Notes under the pieces: generated by a model
What the model was told of the DNA's origin: nothing
The model's database searches: none
What the model saw: the letters and a program-made list of their open reading frames with translations, nothing else
From: Mangrovimonas futianensis
Lineage (GTDB): Bacteria; Bacteroidota; Bacteroidia; Flavobacteriales; Flavobacteriaceae
Assembly: GCF_021245805.1 (NCBI RefSeq)
Contig: NZ_JAJJNF010000008.1
Coordinates: 62,001 to 126,000, forward strand
Direction of reading: 5' to 3'
Length of the DNA: 64,000 nucleotides
Position numbers and translations under genes: made by a program
Shown here: piece by piece, positions 49,691 to 57,639 of the stretch
Numbering within the stretch: the stretch's first letter is position 1
Layout of the letters: each line of letters begins with the position of its first letter

Positions 49691-52213
49691 TTAATCATTT
49701 AATGAGGTTTGCTTTTGTATGTTCGTTTTTCCTATTGATAGCATGTTGGCAAACAATCTATAGGCTCCAGAAACACCAGCCGGAAATTCACGGAAAAAGC
49801 TCAGCCCGGTGTAGATATAATAACCTTGACCATATTTGGCAACTAATAAGCTTCCTTTCTTTTTAGATTCTCCTTTATCATGCATTTCAAGGATTGGTGT
49901 AAATTCTTTATCCCAAGAATCTGGAAAATAAAGACCGCGTTCTTGCGTCCAGCCCTCAAAATCTTTTTCCGAAATTTTATTAGGGTAATTTAAAAGCGCA
50001 TGTTCCTTATCAATAAAAGATACTTTAGCATTTTCATCGGTAACTCGATCTCTCGATAAGTGAATTGAGAACGGTGCTAGGTTATCGGTAACCAAACGAT
50101 GGCTGGTATTGTATTGTACAATCATATTACCTCCGTTTGAAACAAAATCAAATAATATATCTTGTTTATATTTCAGGTTTTCAATGGTATTGTAGGCTCT
50201 TACACCAACAACGATGGCATCAAATCGGCTTAATGTTTCTTCTGTAATATCTTCTGGACTAATGGTAATGACTTCGTACCCAATTTGTCTTAAGCTTTCA
50301 GGAACTACATCCCCGGCACCTTCAATGTATCCTATATTTTGTCCCATTTTTTGAATGTTCAACCTTACGACTTTAGTTTCACTGGGTAAAAGCACCGTTT
50401 GATAGGGAATGTGTTCATAATCGATTTCAATCATTTCCTTAGTATAGGTGTGATCTCCTACTTTAACGATAGGGGTCATTAATCCCTCACTTTCATTTTT
50501 GGGTGGGATAACTTTAAAGAAAATGGTTTTGGATTCCCCTTTGTAGTCAATGTGAACGTTTTGGCTTTCTGGATAAATATTCCAGTCCTTTGGATGGGCT
50601 ATAGTAACAGAAGCTTCCAAATTATTCTTCCCAGAAGTTACTGTAACCGGTATTTCCATCTCCTGGTCTGTATTAAAGATAAGCACCTTTTCATCAATTT
50701 TTGCTGCTGCTTCGGGTACAATTTCAAAAGGCTTATAAACTTCTCCTTTTACAGGATCATTCATTTTATACACGACAGCTTTTTGAAATGAGATGGGCGT
50801 GTTTTCGATTTCTAAATTAAAGGATACGTTGAATTCCCTTGGAGTCTCTGGCTTCCCAATTAAATCAGGATTTTCCACATTATACATTCCTAAACTCCCT
50901 TTTTTAGTGAGCCAATAAGGAGTAGTAGGTTGTTGATTTGTGCCAATTGCCAAAGATTCTTTATACTCTAGTTTTTGGTTGTTCTGTAAAGAAACATTTT
51001 TTGAGACTTTATGATTGTTAGTTTCATAGCTGACCAATTTTATGGGTTCATTACTTCTATTGATAATTTCAATATTGAGTTGAACTGTTTCCCCTGCTGT
51101 TGCATGTTGGTCGCTGGAAACAGCCTCCAGATAAAGACCAGAACAAGCAGCTATGATATCTTTGATCTCTGCAGTTTTAAGTGTTTTCCAATGAGCGTCT
51201 TCCAACTTTTGGATAAGCTTGTAAGCTTCTATTAATTGTGGGATAGAAGCTGACGGATTAGTGAAATCAAAATTTCTTTCCACTTCTTCTAAAATACCAC
51301 CTATGGCTTCGCCTCCTCTTACCCGACCCCAAGTCGTGTTGATGCCCTCGAAGATATCACCATTTTTAGGCATGTCACCTTTAATAAGTTCTACATATTC
51401 CATTTGACTTCCGCGGGTCCCAGTATTTCCAAAACCTTGAGATTTATGTTGGCTTCTGCTTAAAGAAGCTATCTCAGAATTGCTTAAACCGAGAGTAGGA
51501 TAGTAGGTGCCAATATCAAATCCCATCATTCCTGACTTATCAGCTTTTTCAAATTTCTCCTCACTGCCATAAAACCACCAAGAAGTGTTGAAAAAGAGGC
51601 GCTTTGGTTGCCAAACCGAAGTCGTTTCCAACTGGTCTGGAAATTGACTTTGATTATTGGTAAGATCAAAAGCTTCTACGCTCAACATGGCAGAACTTGT
51701 ATGATGACCGTGGGTGCTTCCGGGCGAACGATGGTCAAATCTATTGAAAATGATGTCTGGTTTAAACTGTCTAATGGCTAAAACCACATCATTTAAAACA
51801 TCCTTTTTATTCCAAATGGCCAACGTTTCATCAGGGTGTTTGGAGTAACCAAAGTCATTGGCTCTTGAAAAGAACTGTTCACCTCCATCAATTTCTCTGG
51901 CCGTAAGTAATTCTTGGGTTCTAATGACACCCAATAGTTCTCTTATTTCTGGTCCAATCAAGTTTTGTCCTCCATCCCCTCGAGTTAGGGAAAGATAGGC
52001 AGTTCGCGCATGCACTTCATTAGCAAAATAAGAGATTAATCTGGTATTTTCATCATCAGGATGTGCTGCGACATATAATACAGATCCTAAAAAATTTAGT
52101 TTTTTAATAGAATTATAAATTTCTGATGCATTGGGCTTCGAAGGTTTTTGAGCAAATGTCAATCCACAGATAAATAATGCCAAAAAGGATGAGACGAGTT
52201 GTTTTCTTGTCAT
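49691..52213 (-). CDS. Secreted PIG-L family deacetylase (large, multidomain)
   Basis: 840 residues. Sec signal peptide (FLALFICGLTFAQ). The PIG-L/LmbE domain occupies about residues 35-260, with zinc motif VAAHPDDENTRLI, LTRGDGGQ and FNRFDHRSPGSTHGHH. The middle holds beta-sandwich regions; about residues 640-760 look glutamine-amidotransferase-like (QIGYEVITISPEDI, FDAIVVGVRAYNTIENL). PIG-L enzymes remove N-acetyl groups from GlcNAc-containing substrates. It is the first gene of the operon with the small peptide, the symporter and the dehydrogenase, so the set may deacetylate an extracellular aminosugar conjugate and import a product. Confidence 0.88.
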   Translation of the reverse strand: MTRKQLVSSFLALFICGLTFAQKPSKPNASEIYNSIKKLNFLGSVLYVAAHPDDENTRLISYFANEVHARTAYLSLTRGDGGQNLIGPEIRELLGVIRTQELLTAREIDGGEQFFSRANDFGYSKHPDETLAIWNKKDVLNDVVLAIRQFKPDIIFNRFDHRSPGSTHGHHTSSAMLSVEAFDLTNNQSQFPDQLETTSVWQPKRLFFNTSWWFYGSEEKFEKADKSGMMGFDIGTYYPTLGLSNSEIASLSRSQHKSQGFGNTGTRGSQMEYVELIKGDMPKNGDIFEGINTTWGRVRGGEAIGGILEEVERNFDFTNPSASIPQLIEAYKLIQKLEDAHWKTLKTAEIKDIIAACSGLYLEAVSSDQHATAGETVQLNIEIINRSNEPIKLVSYETNNHKVSKNVSLQNNQKLEYKESLAIGTNQQPTTPYWLTKKGSLGMYNVENPDLIGKPETPREFNVSFNLEIENTPISFQKAVVYKMNDPVKGEVYKPFEIVPEAAAKIDEKVLIFNTDQEMEIPVTVTSGKNNLEASVTIAHPKDWNIYPESQNVHIDYKGESKTIFFKVIPPKNESEGLMTPIVKVGDHTYTKEMIEIDYEHIPYQTVLLPSETKVVRLNIQKMGQNIGYIEGAGDVVPESLRQIGYEVITISPEDITEETLSRFDAIVVGVRAYNTIENLKYKQDILFDFVSNGGNMIVQYNTSHRLVTDNLAPFSIHLSRDRVTDENAKVSFIDKEHALLNYPNKISEKDFEGWTQERGLYFPDSWDKEFTPILEMHDKGESKKKGSLLVAKYGQGYYIYTGLSFFREFPAGVSGAYRLFANMLSIGKTNIQKQTSLND

Positions 52214-52285
52214 GTTTTTTTAGTTAGGGAGGGCTAAAGATAAAAAGAATACCAAGTAACGGCAGGGATTTAAAGTTTCTTTAAC

Positions 52286-53359
52286 TTAAAGCCATTTCTT
52301 ACGTTTGAAATAGAGTAACATGCCTATAAATATGGCAATCATAACGGCCCAAACACCATAATAGGAATATTTGTAATGAAGTTCTGGCATGTGGTCAAAG
52401 TTCATTCCGTAAATGCCCGCAATAAAGGTTAGCGGTATAAAAATGGTAGCGATAATGGTTAGGACTTTCATGACTTCATTCATCTTATTGCTGATGGTAG
52501 TCATATACATATCCATTAAACTCCAGATCATTTCACGGTAAATATCAACGGTATCAGATAATTGAATGATGTGGTCATAAATATCCCTGTAGAATTGCAT
52601 GATTCTTTTGTGGATTAATTTATGATCTGTTTTTTCGATGCGATTGATAATCTCCCTCAAAGGAAAGATGGCCCGTCTCACCTTTAAAAGTTCCTTCTTT
52701 AAATCCAAGACTGTGCGGCTCATGGATTCATCTGCATCGCCTTCAAATAAAGTGCCTTCAAGATCTTCAATCTTGTTACCTAAGGTTTCAGCTACCACAT
52801 AGTAGTGATCAACAATGGCATCTATAAGCGCATAAAGGAGGTAATCTGATTGCATACCGCGGATTCTACCTTTTCCATGCCTAATGCGTTCCCTAACGTT
52901 ATCAAATACATCACCTTCAGCTTCCTGGAAGGAAAGCACATAATTATCTCCTAAAACAAAACTGACCTGTTCAATGATAATATTTTCATCCTTATCATAG
53001 TGAAGCATTTTTAGGGAAATAAAGATGTAGTTTTCATATTCATCTATCTTAGGTCTTTGGTTTATATGAACAATGTCCTCTAAAATTAAAGGATGTAGCT
53101 CATAATGGGACCCAAGTTTTTCAATTTGATCCACATGATTTAAACCATTGAAGTTTATCCATGTGATGGAATCAGTTGCTTTAAATTCATAAGCTTCCTC
53201 TACGTTTAGAAGCTCTTTTTCTACAGCAAACTCGGGATTGTAGTCAAAAACATCAATGAATAATTTTTCTTTGGACTTATCACCTGTGTAGACTATGGTT
53301 CCTGGTGCTTGTCCAATATGTTTTTTATAGCGTGAAGTTCTGTTTTTTTTCTTGGCCAT
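52286..53359 (-). CDS. corA: Magnesium/cobalt transporter CorA
   Basis: About 357 residues from the ATG at 53359 (MAKKKNRTSRYKKHIGQAPG). The soluble N-terminal domain is followed by two C-terminal helices with the signature YGMNFDHMPE (GMN motif) near the end of the first helix, and a basic tail (YFKRKKW). It imports Mg2+ or Co2+. It lies 24 bases after the small MscS gene, probably one transcript. Confidence 0.93.
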   Translation of the reverse strand: MAKKKNRTSRYKKHIGQAPGTIVYTGDKSKEKLFIDVFDYNPEFAVEKELLNVEEAYEFKATDSITWINFNGLNHVDQIEKLGSHYELHPLILEDIVHINQRPKIDEYENYIFISLKMLHYDKDENIIIEQVSFVLGDNYVLSFQEAEGDVFDNVRERIRHGKGRIRGMQSDYLLYALIDAIVDHYYVVAETLGNKIEDLEGTLFEGDADESMSRTVLDLKKELLKVRRAIFPLREIINRIEKTDHKLIHKRIMQFYRDIYDHIIQLSDTVDIYREMIWSLMDMYMTTISNKMNEVMKVLTIIATIFIPLTFIAGIYGMNFDHMPELHYKYSYYGVWAVMIAIFIGMLLYFKRKKWL

Positions 53360-53383
53360 ATGTTTTATAAAAATAAACAAAAA

Positions 53384-53914
53384 TTATAAAGCATCATGGC
53401 CATCATCTATTGCATCTTTTTTTAATAGGGTAACGGGTTTTTGAAGAATTAAATTATTGGGATAGGTGACAAGGTCGCCATTATCAAGACGCAGATGTAA
53501 TTGAAACGCCCTGATATCTTCAATGATGGCCTCTATGGGGAAATCTTTATCATGTATTTGAATTTTATCTCCCACTTTGTAAGGAAACGAGAAAAACATG
53601 ATGATTCCAGAGGTGATGTTGCTTAGTATGGACCAAATTGCAAAGAGTGCAATTCCAATTACTGCAAAAACGGAAGAAAAGATAAGAGCTAAGTCCTTAA
53701 ATTCTGTTCCAAAAATAAAAGCAGCAACAAGAATTCCTATAAGAATGAAGTTAACAGTGATGTACCTGATTATTAAATGAATTCTAGCTTCATTAATACC
53801 AGTTTTTCGCCCTAGTTTTGCAACTGAAAGCACGGATATTTTCCTCAAAATGAGTAATGTTATGACTAAAATTAGAAGTCTTAATAGCTCTGTTTTTATA
53901 TCTTCAAAAATCAT
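53384..53914 (-). CDS. Small MscS-domain mechanosensitive channel
   Basis: 176 residues, close to the minimal MscS: three N-terminal helices (LLILVITLLILRKISVLSV, YITVNFILIGILVAAFIF, FSSVFAVIGIALFAIWSILS) and then the beta-domain (YKVGDKIQIHDKDFPIEAII, NGDLVTYPNNLILQKPV). The large C-terminal vestibule domain of MscS is missing, which is common in Bacteroidota versions. It probably releases solutes at low osmolarity. Upstream is a good -7 box; corA follows. Confidence 0.88.
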   Translation of the reverse strand: MIFEDIKTELLRLLILVITLLILRKISVLSVAKLGRKTGINEARIHLIIRYITVNFILIGILVAAFIFGTEFKDLALIFSSVFAVIGIALFAIWSILSNITSGIIMFFSFPYKVGDKIQIHDKDFPIEAIIEDIRAFQLHLRLDNGDLVTYPNNLILQKPVTLLKKDAIDDGHDAL

Positions 53915-53935
53915 TTAATAAATGTTAAGGTAGTA

Positions 53936-53943
53936 CAAAGATA
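53936..53943 (-). promoter_or_regulatory. Candidate -7 element for the MscS-corA unit
   Basis: TATCTTTG on the minus strand is a full match to TAnnTTTG, 21 bases before the gene. No standard -33 triplet. Confidence 0.5.
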
Positions 53944-53968
53944 TTGACAAAATCAAAGGAAGTGACGG

Positions 53969-54553
53969 TTACACCAAACTATTTAATGTTTGATACACCA
54001 AATGGGTGGGTAGGCCAACCACATTGAAATAGGAACCTTCAATGCTAACAATTCCTATTTGGCCAATCCATTCTTGAATCCCATAAGCACCTGCCTTATC
54101 AAAAGGTTTACATGTTTCAATGTAATAATTTATTTCTGCTTCAGACAATTCTTTGAAAGTTACTTTTGTGGTTGCATTGACCGTTTTTTGAATAGATTTG
54201 GTTGTAAAGCATACAGAGGTTATTACCTCATGGGTTTGATTGCTTAAAGATTGAATCATCTTGAAAGCGTCTTCTTGGTTTTGAGGTTTTCCAAGGGCTT
54301 CTCCATGATGCCAAACAATGGTGTCGCTAGTTACCAGAATGTCTTTTTCCTGCAACTCATCTTTATATGGAAGGGCTTTTAACTGAGCCAAATAATCACT
54401 AATTTCAAAATGGGATAGACGTGAAGGATAATCTTCCTTAACAGGTTTTAGCCTAATTTCAAAATCTAATCCTAATTCCTTGAAAAACTGTTGTCTTCTG
54501 GGAGAACCAGAGGCAAGAATCAAATGGTGATTTTTTAATTTAGAATGAAGCAT
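53969..54553 (-). CDS. maf: Maf-like nucleotide pyrophosphatase
   Basis: 194 residues. Maf/YhdE family with LILASGSPRRQQFFKELGL (about 12-30), the acidic residues in ILVTSDTIVWHHGEALGKP, SNQTHEVITSVC and CKPFDKAGAYGIQEWIG. It hydrolyses dTTP/UTP or modified nucleotides and has been linked to septum inhibition. It overlaps the UbiA gene by one base and is last in a chain of DUF2520 - KdsC - small TM protein - UbiA - Maf. Confidence 0.92.
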   Translation of the reverse strand: MLHSKLKNHHLILASGSPRRQQFFKELGLDFEIRLKPVKEDYPSRLSHFEISDYLAQLKALPYKDELQEKDILVTSDTIVWHHGEALGKPQNQEDAFKMIQSLSNQTHEVITSVCFTTKSIQKTVNATTKVTFKELSEAEINYYIETCKPFDKAGAYGIQEWIGQIGIVSIEGSYFNVVGLPTHLVYQTLNSLV

Positions 54554-55467
54554 TAATGAGGTAAAATAAATTTATAAAGCAACAAAGACAAAATACCAAA
54601 CAGCATGACTAATTTCAATACCATGCTAATATGATGAAATTGTTTTTTGGTTTCAGCATTAAATAGTTTGATGGATATGTAAATCATCGGTGCTATTAAA
54701 AACATCAAAAAGTAACCTGCGGCTAATTGTTGGTGGTATAAATAAGTGACCGTATAGTAGACTATGGCTGCAAGAGGAATAAACGATAAAAGAAATGCGA
54801 TTTTAGCAGCACGCTCCCTTCCCAAGACAATGGGGAGCGATTGAATCCCTTCCTTATAGTCTCCATCTACATCTTCTATATCTTTAACAATTTCACGTAG
54901 AAAATTGATCATGAAAGCAAAAACGGAATAGTCAAATAAAATTTTGAAAAAGGTAAATTGCGTGGACTGGTTCATCTTGGTAATAGCTGGTAATAATTCG
55001 AACAGTCCAACAAGGAGAATGGTAAATGCAACCAAGACCGATACAACCAAATTTCCAACTAATAGCATTTGTTTTAGAAATGAAGAATAAATGTACAATA
55101 GAATGGAAATGATTGCGAAAATAGAGAAAAATGGTCCTTTATTAATGGCCATGGCTAAATAGAAACCAATACACACACCTATAATGTTTAAGGCAAAAAA
55201 TAGGTTGTATGCGGTTTTTTCTGAAATAGCTTTACCCACGATTACTTTTTCGGGCTTATTGATTCGGTCAATTTCAATATCATGGATATCATTGATAATA
55301 TTTCCAGCTGCCGCAAGACATACACTGGATAGAACCAATAGGAAAAATTCAAAATTAGAAAGTGTTGTGGTTGACGCAAAAGGTTCTAACATGGCATATT
55401 TAATCAATACCTGGGTTAAGGCGATCAACAACAGATTTTTCCATCGAATCAATTTTAAAATACTCAT
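54553..55467 (-). CDS. UbiA family prenyltransferase
   Basis: 304 residues with eight or nine membrane helices. The first Asp-rich motif NDIHDIEIDRINKPEKVI (Asn59-Asp67) and the second, DVDGDYKEGIQSLP, mark UbiA enzymes that move a prenyl chain onto an acceptor. Bacteroidota members of this type are commonly named geranylgeranylglycerol-phosphate geranylgeranyltransferase; menaquinone synthesis is an alternative. It overlaps maf by one base. Confidence 0.88.
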   Translation of the reverse strand: MSILKLIRWKNLLLIALTQVLIKYAMLEPFASTTTLSNFEFFLLVLSSVCLAAAGNIINDIHDIEIDRINKPEKVIVGKAISEKTAYNLFFALNIIGVCIGFYLAMAINKGPFFSIFAIISILLYIYSSFLKQMLLVGNLVVSVLVAFTILLVGLFELLPAITKMNQSTQFTFFKILFDYSVFAFMINFLREIVKDIEDVDGDYKEGIQSLPIVLGRERAAKIAFLLSFIPLAAIVYYTVTYLYHQQLAAGYFLMFLIAPMIYISIKLFNAETKKQFHHISMVLKLVMLFGILSLLLYKFILPH

Positions 55468-55477
55468 TCAGTAAAAG

Positions 55478-55744
55478 TTATATGAAAAATGTTTCTTTAA
55501 AATGGGTCCATAGAAAATCTTTGAACACCACCACAATAGTAATAATTATAACAAGAACAATAGCTAATGCTTTATTGTTTTGATAGGCGATTTGCTTTTT
55601 GATTTTGTTTTTGATGACTTGTCGTTCTTCTTTTGTTAAAGCATGATGATCAAAATCTAACTCATGTTTTTGTTGGCTTACAGCGTGCAACCTTTCCTTG
55701 TAATCTGAAAAAGAACCTTGGGCTTTCCGATTGAAAACGTTCAT
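55478..55744 (-). CDS. Small single-helix membrane protein
   Basis: 88 residues from the ATG at 55744; a TTG at 55804 would add 20 residues and give a tighter gap (13 bases) to the KdsC gene, so the start is uncertain. A basic/acidic N-terminus (RLHAVSQQKHELDFDHHALT) and KEERQVIKNKIKKQ precede one membrane segment (ALAIVLVIIITIVVVF). No known family recognised. It lies between the KdsC-like and UbiA genes on the same strand. Confidence 0.6.
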   Translation of the reverse strand: MNVFNRKAQGSFSDYKERLHAVSQQKHELDFDHHALTKEERQVIKNKIKKQIAYQNNKALAIVLVIIITIVVVFKDFLWTHFKETFFI

Positions 55745-55817
55745 GTCATTTCCAAATCCAATGTATCCAAACCCTGTTTTATGTCGCCGCTGCGTTTTTG
55801 ACAAATCTTATATCGTA

Positions 55818-56348
55818 TTAATCGTATTTGGCATCAAAATGACCTTGCCATTTTTCCTGAACCTTCAATACTTGTTCAATGACATCCCTTACGGCACCTT
55901 TGCCACCATTTTTATGGGACACATATTTTGATATTTCCTTTATTTCTGGTGCAGCATCTTGCGGGCAACATGGTAAGCCAACCAATTTCATGACGGGGTA
56001 ATCTGGAATGTCATCTCCCATGTAAAGTACATTTTCAGATTTGATTTGGTAGGTATTTAAATATTCATCCAGTTGTTCGATTTTGTTATGGGCTCCTAAA
56101 TAAATATCTGTAACTCCCAGACCACGTAGTCTTTCTCGAACTCCCTCATTGGTGCCTCCAGATATTATACATACTCTAAATCCTGATTGGATGGCAGTTT
56201 TTATGGCATATCCATCTTTTATATTCATGTTTCTTAGCATTTGCCCATCGGTGGTGACTATAATAGTTCCATCTGTTAGTACGCCATCAACATCAAAAAT
56301 GAAGGTTGTAATATGTTCTAAGTATTCTTTATAACTTTTATCTTCCAT
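55818..56348 (-). CDS. kdsC: KdsC-like HAD phosphatase
   Basis: 176 residues. HAD fold without a large cap: motif I FDVDGVLTDG (Asp19, Asp21), motif II IISGG, and motif IV MGDDIPDYPVM. This is the KdsC / 3-deoxy-manno-octulosonate-8-phosphate phosphatase pattern, used in lipopolysaccharide core synthesis. The C-terminal GGKGAVRDVIEQVL is family-typical. It overlaps the DUF2520 gene by 11 bases. Confidence 0.88.
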   Translation of the reverse strand: MEDKSYKEYLEHITTFIFDVDGVLTDGTIIVTTDGQMLRNMNIKDGYAIKTAIQSGFRVCIISGGTNEGVRERLRGLGVTDIYLGAHNKIEQLDEYLNTYQIKSENVLYMGDDIPDYPVMKLVGLPCCPQDAAPEIKEISKYVSHKNGGKGAVRDVIEQVLKVQEKWQGHFDAKYD

Positions 56349-57096
56349 GGGTCTTTTTTATAGAGTGGGTAAGGAGTTCATATATCTTTTTGTGTTCCTC
56401 CTTTTCAAGAAGCTTTAAATGTCTTCTTATGGTTTTTTTATCGTTTCTTTTAGCTGGTCCTGTTTGAGCCATGTATGGAGACATGTGTTGGACTTTTTGA
56501 GCCGTTTCCATGATAAGCGGTTTTAAAATATCAAAATCAATACTTTTAGAATCACTTATTTCATGTGCAATACGGTAAAGCTGATTCGTGAAATTATTAA
56601 CAAATACAGCCGACAAGTGCAGTGTTTGTCGTTGTTCCGAATTGATGCGATACCATTTACAGCCAATACTTTCTGCCAATTGTTTTAAAATGTCTATGTC
56701 CTTCTTATCAAGTACTTCTATACAAATAGGAACATTTTCAAAAGATAGTTCGGCATCCTTACTAAAAGATTGTAATGGATAAAAGACACCTCGTCTATTT
56801 TTTGAACTTAAATCATGAATGCCCACACTACCGGAAGTATGTACTACCAATCGATTTTCAAACGGCAATTCATTTGAAATATTGGAAACTGCATCATCAC
56901 TCACTGCAATAACATAGACATCTGCATCCTCTAGTAAATTAAGGTCATTAATGGTATTTATTTCATTCATGAAACTACTTATCTTACTAAAATCCCTATT
57001 AAACCATTGTTTAACAGTAACGCCCGGTGCCATTTTAAAGGCTTGATATAAATGAGAAGCTACATTTCCAGCTCCTATAATGCTCACTGAAATCAT
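56338..57096 (-). CDS. Rossmann-fold DUF2520 protein
   Basis: 252 residues. An N-terminal NAD(P)-binding fold of the F420-reductase/ProC-like type (IIGAGNVASHLYQAFK, about 6-21; VYVIAVSDDAV) is followed by the helical DUF2520 domain (LHLSAVFVNNFTNQLYRIAH, LKPLIMETAQKV, TGPAKRNDKKTI). It resembles ketopantoate reductase or 6-phosphogluconate dehydrogenase architecture, but the substrate is unknown. First gene of the operon ending in maf. Confidence 0.85.
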   Translation of the reverse strand: MISVSIIGAGNVASHLYQAFKMAPGVTVKQWFNRDFSKISSFMNEINTINDLNLLEDADVYVIAVSDDAVSNISNELPFENRLVVHTSGSVGIHDLSSKNRRGVFYPLQSFSKDAELSFENVPICIEVLDKKDIDILKQLAESIGCKWYRINSEQRQTLHLSAVFVNNFTNQLYRIAHEISDSKSIDFDILKPLIMETAQKVQHMSPYMAQTGPAKRNDKKTIRRHLKLLEKEEHKKIYELLTHSIKKTHGR

Positions 57097-57140
57097 AACG
57101 CTAAAATACGCATTGTCTCATGATTTAAAAACCTAAGCCC

Positions 57141-57148
57141 TATCTTTG
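57141..57148 (+). promoter_or_regulatory. Candidate -7 element for the truncated haemoglobin
   Basis: TATCTTTG is a full match to TAnnTTTG and ends 7 bases before the ATG at 57156, implying an almost leaderless message. Confidence 0.55.
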
Positions 57149-57155
57149 TTTTACC

Positions 57156-57551
57156 ATGGAGAAAACAGATATTAAAAATAGGGAAGACATTCATAATTTG
57201 GTGGTTCAGTTTTATGGTAAAATAAGAAAACATGAGGTTTTAGGGCCTTTTTTCAATAACATAATCACCGATTGGGAAGCTCATTTTGAAAGACTAACCC
57301 AATTTTGGGAAGCCAATTTATTTTTAAAATCAAAATTTTTAGGAAACCCATTGAAGGTTCATGTTGAGGTCGATAGGCATTTTAATCATAGCATAACTCA
57401 AGAACATTTTGGATTGTGGTTGAATGAATGGGTTAATACCGTAGATGAATTATTTCAAGGTGATTATGCTGAAAATGCCAAAAGTAAGGCTCGTAAAATG
57501 TCAACCTTTTTGTTTTTGAACATTTATGCTGAAAGAAATAATAACTCTTGA
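57156..57551 (+). CDS. Group III truncated haemoglobin
   Basis: 131 residues. The group III pattern is visible: LVVQFYGKIRKHEVLGPFFN (helices A-B), WEAHFERLTQFWEANLF (helix E region, no distal His at the usual place), GNPLKVHVEV containing the likely proximal His, and HFGLWLNEWVNTVDELFQG. Binds haem and O2 or NO; physiological role in this group is poorly known. It lies directly upstream of the cytochrome c assembly gene, same strand, but each has its own -7 box. Confidence 0.88.
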   Translation: MEKTDIKNREDIHNLVVQFYGKIRKHEVLGPFFNNIITDWEAHFERLTQFWEANLFLKSKFLGNPLKVHVEVDRHFNHSITQEHFGLWLNEWVNTVDELFQGDYAENAKSKARKMSTFLFLNIYAERNNNS

Positions 57552-57606
57552 AATAATTTTAACACCTATAAAGCAGGTTACGGGTCTGTAAGTTAACAAA
57601 AACACT

Positions 57607-57614
57607 TACCTTTG
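57607..57614 (+). promoter_or_regulatory. Candidate -7 element for resB-ccsA
   Basis: TACCTTTG fits TAnnTTTG, 25 bases before the ATG at 57640. Nearest -33-like triplet is CTG at 18-base spacing. Confidence 0.5.
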
Positions 57615-57639
57615 CACGAGCTAAAAAAAGCCTCTCACA

